Shown in pieces: positions 58,429 through 64,000 of a stretch of 64,000 bases of DNA (positions are counted from its first letter, which is position 1; each line of letters starts with the position of its first letter). The position numbers were made by a program, and so were the translations under genes. Source of the DNA: Nevskia sp. Its GTDB lineage: Bacteria > Pseudomonadota > Gammaproteobacteria > Nevskiales > Nevskiaceae. Under the pieces are notes generated by a model. That model did no database searches, was not told the DNA's origin, and saw nothing but the letters and a program-made list of their open reading frames with translations. Location: the NCBI GenBank assembly GCA_028291645.1, contig JAQGNU010000089.1, positions 24,740 through 88,739 on the forward strand, in the 5' to 3' direction.

Positions 58429-58639
58429 GGCCCGACCGTCGGCGTGTATATAGAATCGCTTGCAAGCCGGGTGCCAGCAGCAGTGCGGAAATCCGGCAAC
58501 GATGTCCTGCACGATCGCCAGATGCTACGGAAAAAGAAGCATCGCAGCTGACGTGCACGCGCAGTATATCGTCCGTTGAACCTCGCGAGTGAGGGCCCAT
58601 GTCGAAAGCGCCTACGAGTACGTGCACGGTAGTTCAGTC

Positions 58640-60460
58640 ATGAATCTCGCCGCCGCGCGCGACGATGACGCGCTGGGCCCCTGGAATCCAGGCATCAGTT
58701 CGAACATCCCGCGCCGCCTGCTGCCGCGGTCGACGATTTTCCGTGCGGACAACGTCTTCACCAGTGTCGAGCGCGCGGTGGAGTTGCGCGATCTCACCGG
58801 CCTCGAGTTCAGCGAACTCGTCGTATTCCGTCCGCAGCGGCTGGTACTGCACGAAGTTCTGATCCGCGTCACCGGCGATCTTTCGGTGCCGGACGGATCC
58901 AGATACGAAGATCTCGGCATCAATTTCCGGCGCATGGTGCGCGTGATTCTCGCGCAGTACGTCGATCCCCGCATGGGCGAGATCGTCGACGCCTACGCGC
59001 AAATGCGGCAGCAGCTTGCGGCAGTCGTCGAAGCGGAACTGGTCAAGGCGATGTCACCGCCGCCGGAGCCAGCGGCATCGAGCAGCGCAAGCGTCTTCCG
59101 ATTGCCCTGGCTGCGCCGGCGCAGCCAGGCCACGCCGCGTACCGACGATGCCTCGCTATTTTCGCTGCCGCGCGCCGCCGACGCATGGGAAGCGCGCGCA
59201 AATACTGAAAGCGATGCGCTGACGCAAGCGGCGTTGCGCGCGCTGGCCCGGGTCGCGCAGGCGCTTTATCAAAGGAGCGGTCATTCCTGGGCTTCACAGC
59301 AACTGCTGGCCGCGATCGCGATCGATCTCGCCAGCAACAGCTACTGCAGCCGCGCGATCGGCCGTCTGATCGAGCCCTGCATGCGCGCGGCCGCCGCCGC
59401 CGAGGGTTATCGGTTCCTGCCCTCGCAGCAGTGTCCGATCGTGATCAACACCAAAGGCCCTTCCGCGTCCGGCAAGAGCACCCTGCGTCCGCTGCAGCGC
59501 ATGTTCACCGGCAAGATCGGCGTGCGCTGGGATGAATTCGCGCTGATCAGCCCGGACATCTGGCGCAAGCAGTTGCTCGACTACGCTTCGCTCGGCGCCG
59601 ATCATCGCTATGGATCGATGTTGACCAGCGAGGAGATCACTCTCATCGATCAGAAGCTCGACTACTACGTGGCGCGCGCGGCGGAGCAGGGGCGCATTCC
59701 GCATCTGCTGATCGACCGTTTCCGCTTCGGCAGCTTCGCCACCGAATCGGAGAATGCGCTGAGCAATCTGCTGAGTCGCTTCGGCCAGAAGATTTACTTC
59801 TGCTTCATGATCACGCCGCCGCAGGACATCGTCGAGCGCGCCTGGAAGCGTGGTCTCCAGTACGGCCGCTACAAGGCGGTCGACGATCTGCTCGCACACA
59901 GCGTCGAGGCCTACTCCGGCATGCCGCGCTTGTTCCTGGCATGGGCGCAGCGGCTCGACAAGCTGGTGCACTACGAATTTCTCGACAACAGCGTGCCGCT
60001 CGGGCATCGGCCCAAAACCGTTGCCTTCGGCAGCAACGGCACGATGGTCGTACTCGACGTCAACAAGATGCTCGACGTCGGGCGTTTCCGTAGCGTCAAT
60101 ATCAATGCAACCGCGCCGTCGCAGCTGTACGAAAATGCCGATGCCGTGCGCGATGCGCTGGCCGGCTACGCCGACTTTCTGTTGCAGTGCGTGCGACGCC
60201 TGCGCGAAGTCGTCTTCGCCGACCAGGCCAGCGGCCGCATCTACTTGCACGTTATTGCGGGACGCGCAGTATGGGCCGATCCGGCGGCGCTGAGCGTGGC
60301 GCTGCTGGATATCGACACCGCTGCCGGCATACGCGCCATCGCGCCTGGCATTGACCAAGTAGCGCATCCGATGGCGAACCCGCCGCGCTACGTGAAGGAC
60401 CTGCCGGGGCACGATCAGGCCAGTACGCTGGGTGACTGGAATGCCTCTACATTGCAGTAA
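58640..60460 (+). CDS. Unknown protein with a zeta-toxin/kinase-like P-loop domain
   Basis: A 606-aa cytoplasmic protein I cannot name. The N-terminal ~200 residues have no recognised domain. They contain R-R-L-L-P-R-S-T-I-F-R and a Pro/Ala/Ser-rich linker at about 140-170. The C-terminal half has Walker A G-P-S-A-S-G-K-S-T (273-281), then a probable Walker B strand (L-L-I-D-R-F-R-F) and an Arg-rich segment (E-R-A-W-K-R-G-L-Q-Y-G-R). This resembles zeta toxins and related small-molecule or nucleotide kinases. A GTG at 58589 is an alternative start. It has its own operator-promoter of the oxalate type at 58415 and precedes oxlT, so it is presumably expressed with oxalate genes. What it phosphorylates, if anything, is unknown. 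Confidence 0.6.
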   Translation: MNLAAARDDDALGPWNPGISSNIPRRLLPRSTIFRADNVFTSVERAVELRDLTGLEFSELVVFRPQRLVLHEVLIRVTGDLSVPDGSRYEDLGINFRRMVRVILAQYVDPRMGEIVDAYAQMRQQLAAVVEAELVKAMSPPPEPAASSSASVFRLPWLRRRSQATPRTDDASLFSLPRAADAWEARANTESDALTQAALRALARVAQALYQRSGHSWASQQLLAAIAIDLASNSYCSRAIGRLIEPCMRAAAAAEGYRFLPSQQCPIVINTKGPSASGKSTLRPLQRMFTGKIGVRWDEFALISPDIWRKQLLDYASLGADHRYGSMLTSEEITLIDQKLDYYVARAAEQGRIPHLLIDRFRFGSFATESENALSNLLSRFGQKIYFCFMITPPQDIVERAWKRGLQYGRYKAVDDLLAHSVEAYSGMPRLFLAWAQRLDKLVHYEFLDNSVPLGHRPKTVAFGSNGTMVVLDVNKMLDVGRFRSVNINATAPSQLYENADAVRDALAGYADFLLQCVRRLREVVFADQASGRIYLHVIAGRAVWADPAALSVALLDIDTAAGIRAIAPGIDQVAHPMANPPRYVKDLPGHDQASTLGDWNASTLQ

Positions 60461-60524
60461 ATACAGGATGAACGGCCGTATGCGCGCACGGCGATGCAGA
60501 GCGCCGCATCAAATTCTCGAATTC

Positions 60525-60538
60525 TTAACCGCGGTCAA
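60525..60538 (+). promoter_or_regulatory. FNR-type operator and promoter of oxlT
   Basis: TTAACCGCGGTCAA carries a single change in one half site of the palindrome. The -10-like CAGAAT at 60561-60566 starts 29.5 bases after its centre. The leader to oxlT is about 215 bases. The rest of the 327-base gap has no gene. Confidence 0.55.
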
Positions 60539-60787
60539 GGAGAACGGCAAAACGTTCTTGCAGAATCGGAGCAAGGCACATCGTCATGCTTGAGTGGAAC
60601 GGTGATGTCCTATAGCTGTAGACAAGAGTCATGAGCTTGATGGTACGGGGCTCACCTGGGAGGAGGTTTGCTGTCGAGACCACACGCAAGGATCACCGAT
60701 CGGCTGATCCGCGCAAACGAACGAAGCATTTGAATCCTGACAAAGCGATATGAGCCTTCTTAGAAGGCCGACGGAGCGAGACAGATC

Positions 60788-62125
60788 ATGAGCAATGTGA
60801 ATGAAGTCCAGTCGGACGAGGTGCGGTATACGGGGGTTACAAAAAATCGTTGGCTGCAACTGCTGTTCGGCGTCATCTGTATGGGCTTGGTTGCAAACCT
60901 ACAGTATGCGTGGACGCTGTTCGTCAGCCCGATCGAAGCAAAGAATCATTGGGGCCTGCCTGCAATTCAATTGTCGTTTTCAATTTTCGTGCTGGTGGAA
61001 ACCTGGTTGGTTCCGGTTGAAGGCTGGCTGGTCGACAAGCTCGGGCCGCGCCCGGTCATCGCGATCGGCGCCATCTTCGCCGGCATAGGCTGGGTGCTGA
61101 ATTCCTATGCCGCGTCCTTGACCGCGCTGTACGTAGCCGCAGTCATTTCTGGAATCGGCGCAGGTTGTGTTTACGGTACTTGTGTCGGCAATGCGCTGAA
61201 GTGGTTTCCGGATCGTCGCGGTCTTGCTGCAGGACTCACCGCTGCAGGCTTCGGTGCCGGTGCAGCGCTCACCGTGATTCCCATTGCCAATACGATTCAG
61301 AGCTCGGGCTATGAGAGCGCCTTCCTCTACTTCGGCATCATCCAGGGCGTCGCCATTTTCGTTCTGGCAATGTTCATGGTGCGGCCGCAGGCACCGAAAT
61401 TCATGCCGGTCAAGCGCACCATCGTCATGACCAAGGTCGACTACACCACCGGGCAAATGCTGAAGACGCCGGTGTTCTGGCTGATCTACGCATTGTTCGT
61501 GGCAGTGGCTGCGGGCGGATTGATGGCGACGGCGCAAATCGGTCCGATCGCCAAGGACTACGGCTTCGCCAAGCTGCCGATCACGATGCTGGGCTTCACC
61601 TTGCCGCTGCTGACGATGACGCTGTCGATCGACAATCTCTGCAACGGCTTTACGCGTCCACTGTGCGGGTTCATTTCCGACCGCATCGGCCGCGAGAACA
61701 CCATGTGCTTCGTGTTCGTCGGCGAAGGCTTGGCGATGCTCGGCCTGATGTACTTCGGGCACAACCCGTATGCGTTCATGACCTTTGCCGCGCTCGTATT
61801 CCTGTTCTGGGGTGAGATCTTCTCGATCTTCCCGGCGACCTGTGCGGATACCTTCGGCACCAAGTATGCGGCTGGCAACGCCGGTACTTTGTATACCGCG
61901 AAAGGTACGGCCTCGCTGCTGGTCCCGCTGGCGTCGGTGCTCTCGGCCGGCGGCAACTGGGATCGTGTGTTCATGGCCGCGGCTGCCATCACCATCGCCG
62001 CGGGCATCGCCGCCAAGTTCCTGCTGGCGCCGATACGCCGGCGCTCGATTGAAGGCTCTGCCGCGATGGCGGCCAAGCGCTTCAAGGTTCCGGGAAACGT
62101 CGGCACGGTTAAAGACGTCAGCTGA
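60788..62125 (+). CDS. oxlT: Oxalate/formate antiporter OxlT
   Basis: A 445-aa MFS transporter with 12 membrane segments. The residues that bind oxalate in the Oxalobacter protein are present: Arg290 in N-G-F-T-R-P and Lys372 in Y-T-A-K-G-T-A, corresponding to Arg272 and Lys355. It exchanges external oxalate for internal formate across the inner membrane, the entry step of the pathway. It follows the P-loop kinase-like gene with its own operator at 60525. Confidence 0.92.
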   Translation: MSNVNEVQSDEVRYTGVTKNRWLQLLFGVICMGLVANLQYAWTLFVSPIEAKNHWGLPAIQLSFSIFVLVETWLVPVEGWLVDKLGPRPVIAIGAIFAGIGWVLNSYAASLTALYVAAVISGIGAGCVYGTCVGNALKWFPDRRGLAAGLTAAGFGAGAALTVIPIANTIQSSGYESAFLYFGIIQGVAIFVLAMFMVRPQAPKFMPVKRTIVMTKVDYTTGQMLKTPVFWLIYALFVAVAAGGLMATAQIGPIAKDYGFAKLPITMLGFTLPLLTMTLSIDNLCNGFTRPLCGFISDRIGRENTMCFVFVGEGLAMLGLMYFGHNPYAFMTFAALVFLFWGEIFSIFPATCADTFGTKYAAGNAGTLYTAKGTASLLVPLASVLSAGGNWDRVFMAAAAITIAAGIAAKFLLAPIRRRSIEGSAAMAAKRFKVPGNVGTVKDVS

Positions 62126-62150
62126 GCCTCAGCTAAAAGCCTGTATGCCC

Positions 62151-62180
62151 CACGGGATGCGCATCCACGCGCATCTCGTG
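62151..62180. terminator. 12-bp hairpin after oxlT
   Basis: Arms 62151-62162 and 62169-62180 pair with one G-U and a six-base loop, 25 bases after the oxlT stop. A short T-rich stretch (GGTTTGTTG) follows. It is a plausible terminator. The remainder of the gap to 62425 holds nothing clear. Confidence 0.5.
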
Positions 62181-62425
62181 CGGTTTGTTGTCGCTGACAT
62201 CCGTGCGTCGCGGGCAGGCGCACGGGACACGCAGGCGTGATCGATGTCGATGGCAAAAGTGCGGCGCAGGAAAAGCCGGCGCTGATGGAACATTGCGCAA
62301 TTGGAATCGCGCGCACTCCGGACGCCGCTGCAGTCGGTGCTACAAAATCGCTGCTGGGCTGCAAGTGGGTCATACGCCCAGCCATATAAGGGTCTCCTGC
62401 CCGAGCAGGGGCAGGGGGAAAGAGA

Positions 62426-63502
62426 ATGCAGCGCGCCGGGTTCAAGTTCGGAATATTCGAACGGCTGTCAGCTGTTTTGGTGGCGGTGACGCTGCTACCG
62501 CTGTTGATCATCGGCGCTCTGGCGCACAGCTACATCAAGCATCGCGAAGAAAAAAACGCCGACGAAAAATTGCAGCTGATTTCGGCCCAGCTCACCGGCC
62601 AGGTCGACGACTGGACGCGCCTGAACCTCGATCTACAGAGAACCGTATCGAAGCTGCCGGAGATGCGCAGTCCCGGCTCTGCGCAGGGCGCCGCAAGCCT
62701 GAGCATCCTGGTGTCGGCGGAGCCGTGGATCTCGAATGCGCATGTGCTGGATCTGGCCGGCAACGATCTGGTGCGCAGCGACGGCAAGCCTCTGCAGCGC
62801 TTCGCCGATCGCCGCTATTTCCGCGAGGTGCTGTCCGGCGCCCCGTATGGTGCGGAAGTCATCTTCAGCCGCACGCTGCACAAGCCGGCGCTGAGCATGG
62901 CGGTGCCGCTGCTCGACGATGCGCGGAACACGGTGGCGGTGCTGGCGGTCGCATCCGAGCTCGATTCGATTGCGAAGTCGGTCGAGAACCTGCGTTTCGG
63001 CGCAACCGGTTTCGCCTTCCTGATGCAGGGCGATGGCACGCTCATCGCCAGTCCGCGTGTGAAAATCGGCGAGGAACTGCCCGATTTCAGTCACCATCCC
63101 GCCTACCGCGCCTACAAGGCCGGCCAGCCGAATCCCATCTCCTACACCGATAACGGCCGCGCCATCATCGCCCACGTGGCGCAGACCGAGGCCGGCTGGA
63201 TCAACGTCGTGCAGGAGGATTTCGACGAGAGCCGCGCCGCGGTGAGGCAGGCCGACCGGCTCGTGCTGCTGATGCTGCTTCCCGCCGCGGTGCTGGCGCT
63301 GGCCGCGGCTTTTCTGCTGTCCCGCAACTTCACCGCGCCGATTCGCAGCCTCACCGCAGTTGCCGATCAGATCAGCCTGGGGGAACTCGAGCATGACATC
63401 GTGCAGATCCGCCGGGGCGACGAAATCGGCGATCTGGCACGCGCCATCGAGCGCTTGGCCAAGAGCATGCGGCTCGCCATGGCGCGCCTGCAAAAGCGTT
63501 GA
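62426..63502 (+). CDS. dCache-HAMP membrane sensor without output domain
   Basis: A 358-aa protein with two membrane segments (about 15-37 and 275-298) enclosing a ~235-residue periplasmic dCache-like domain: D-W-T-R-L-N-L near 55, R-Y-F-R-E-V-L-S-G near 130, G-F-A-F-L-M-Q-G-D-G-T near 195. A cytoplasmic HAMP domain follows (A-P-I-R-S-L-T-A-V-A-D-Q-I-S-L-G-E-L, about 299-350) and the protein ends. There is no kinase, cyclase or chemotaxis output, so it must act through a partner. The DUF4388-like gene 35 bases downstream is the likely candidate. Confidence 0.7.
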   Translation: MQRAGFKFGIFERLSAVLVAVTLLPLLIIGALAHSYIKHREEKNADEKLQLISAQLTGQVDDWTRLNLDLQRTVSKLPEMRSPGSAQGAASLSILVSAEPWISNAHVLDLAGNDLVRSDGKPLQRFADRRYFREVLSGAPYGAEVIFSRTLHKPALSMAVPLLDDARNTVAVLAVASELDSIAKSVENLRFGATGFAFLMQGDGTLIASPRVKIGEELPDFSHHPAYRAYKAGQPNPISYTDNGRAIIAHVAQTEAGWINVVQEDFDESRAAVRQADRLVLLMLLPAAVLALAAAFLLSRNFTAPIRSLTAVADQISLGELEHDIVQIRRGDEIGDLARAIERLAKSMRLAMARLQKR

Positions 63503-63537
63503 TGTGCGCCTGAAGCGCTATTCGACCGAGCCCCAAT

Positions 63538-64000
63538 ATGAGCAGTGGCAATCGGCCTCTGATTGAAACCCTGCAGAGGCTCAGCGCGGCGCAAGCCACC
63601 GGCACGCTGTTCCTGAGCCTGCCCGACAAGCGCCAGGCGCGGATCGGACTGCTGCACGGCCAGATCATGCATCTGGCGCTGTTCACGCTGCGTGGTGAGC
63701 TAGTGATCCGCGCGCTCAGCAACCGGCCACCACTGAGCTTCAGCTTCCAACCCGGCGCCGTGCCCGACAGGCAGGGCGGGCTGCCCGAAACCAGCCTCCT
63801 CCTGCAGCAGCTCGCCGCCGGTCACCGCGAGCAGGCTCCTGCAGCGGCCGAGGCTCTGCCACCCCTGCCGCCGACATTGCCCGACAGCGTGTTGCAGGTG
63901 GTGACGCAGGAACTGGCCCGGTTCGTCGGGCCGATGGCGTCGATCCTGGTCGACGAACAGGCGGCGAGCGTCTCGGTCGAAGCCTTGCTGACGAAACTGG
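63538..64000 (+). CDS. DUF4388-like (PATAN) protein, N-terminal part
   Basis: Only the first ~154 residues are in the window; the gene runs off the right edge. It starts M-S-S-G-N-R-P-L-I-E and has a region resembling DUF4388: G-T-L-F-L-S-L-P-D, A-R-I-G-L-L-H-G-Q-I near 33-45, then a Pro/Ala-rich linker. A second segment reads F-V-G-P-M-A-S-I-L-V-D, a phrase found in C-terminal domains of some regulatory proteins with DUF4388. It is likely co-transcribed with the dCache-HAMP sensor. Domain naming is tentative. Confidence 0.45.
   Translation, partial: MSSGNRPLIETLQRLSAAQATGTLFLSLPDKRQARIGLLHGQIMHLALFTLRGELVIRALSNRPPLSFSFQPGAVPDRQGGLPETSLLLQQLAAGHREQAPAAAEALPPLPPTLPDSVLQVVTQELARFVGPMASILVDEQAASVSVEALLTKL

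Noticed and set aside
61115-61130. TTGACCGCG inside oxlT and similar half sites in atpH and the SulP gene
   Set aside because: They lack the second half of the palindrome and lie inside coding sequence.

Overview
This window is high-GC DNA from a gammaproteobacterium. The core block rsmG / parA-parB / atpIBEFHAGDC / glmU-glmS is laid out as in that class and often lies near the replication origin. Nevskiales/Solimonadaceae-like bacteria are a possible source, but that is only an impression; no rRNA is present to fix taxonomy. I recognised no tRNA, rRNA, CRISPR array or complete insertion sequence.

Layout. 1-8.7 kb: the tail of a prolyl oligopeptidase, a secreted alpha/beta hydrolase lipoprotein, three small envelope genes (OmpA-like, Gly/Pro-rich, glycine-zipper lipoprotein), a FabG-like reductase, a striking 265-bp nested palindromic element and a large DUF748/AsmA-like protein. 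8.9-10.9 kb: a lower-GC accessory pair on the minus strand, a Schlafen/AlbA_2 protein plus a HEPN-like protein, which looks like a defence or toxin module. 11-26.2 kb: the housekeeping block, with a PH-domain gene between parA and parB, a REP-like palindrome between atpA and atpG and another between glmU and glmS. 26.6-30.5 kb: accessory DNA with a SMEK-domain nuclease-like gene, two decayed gene tails and a porin bracketed by a ~138-bp direct duplication of the 3' end of a metallophosphoesterase gene. 30.6-39.3 kb: metallophosphoesterase, lipoprotein, a large unknown periplasmic protein, rpoD and a spermidine-synthase-like gene.

39.3-62.1 kb is an oxalate-utilisation region: SulP transporter, oxalyl-CoA decarboxylase (oxc), two formyl-CoA transferases (frc) with a PAS protein between them, a 50-aa small protein, the glycerate-pathway operon (gcl-hyi-glxR-glycerate kinase-pyruvate kinase), a quinone oxidoreductase, an FAH-family hydrolase, a CRP/FNR-family regulator, a ketopantoate reductase, an unknown P-loop kinase-like protein and the oxalate/formate antiporter OxlT. 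The chemistry reads as a pathway. OxlT (with SulP and porin as possible partners) would bring in oxalate. Frc and Oxc would convert it to formyl-CoA and CO2. Gcl, GlxR, glycerate kinase and pyruvate kinase would take glyoxylate to pyruvate.

The most interesting signal is regulatory. Six near-perfect 14-bp palindromes of the form TTGACC-N2-GGTCAA lie upstream of the porin, oxc, gcl, the ketopantoate reductase, the P-loop kinase-like gene and oxlT. Each sits with its centre 29.5-30.5 bp before a -10-like hexamer, the geometry of FNR class II activation. A seventh, imperfect copy lies upstream of the CRP/FNR regulator gene, whose recognition helix carries the E-x-x-S-R residues typical of FNR. 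I read this as an FNR-type oxalate/glyoxylate regulon that also includes two proteins with no known place in oxalate metabolism. The window ends in a dCache-HAMP sensor and the start of a DUF4388-like protein.
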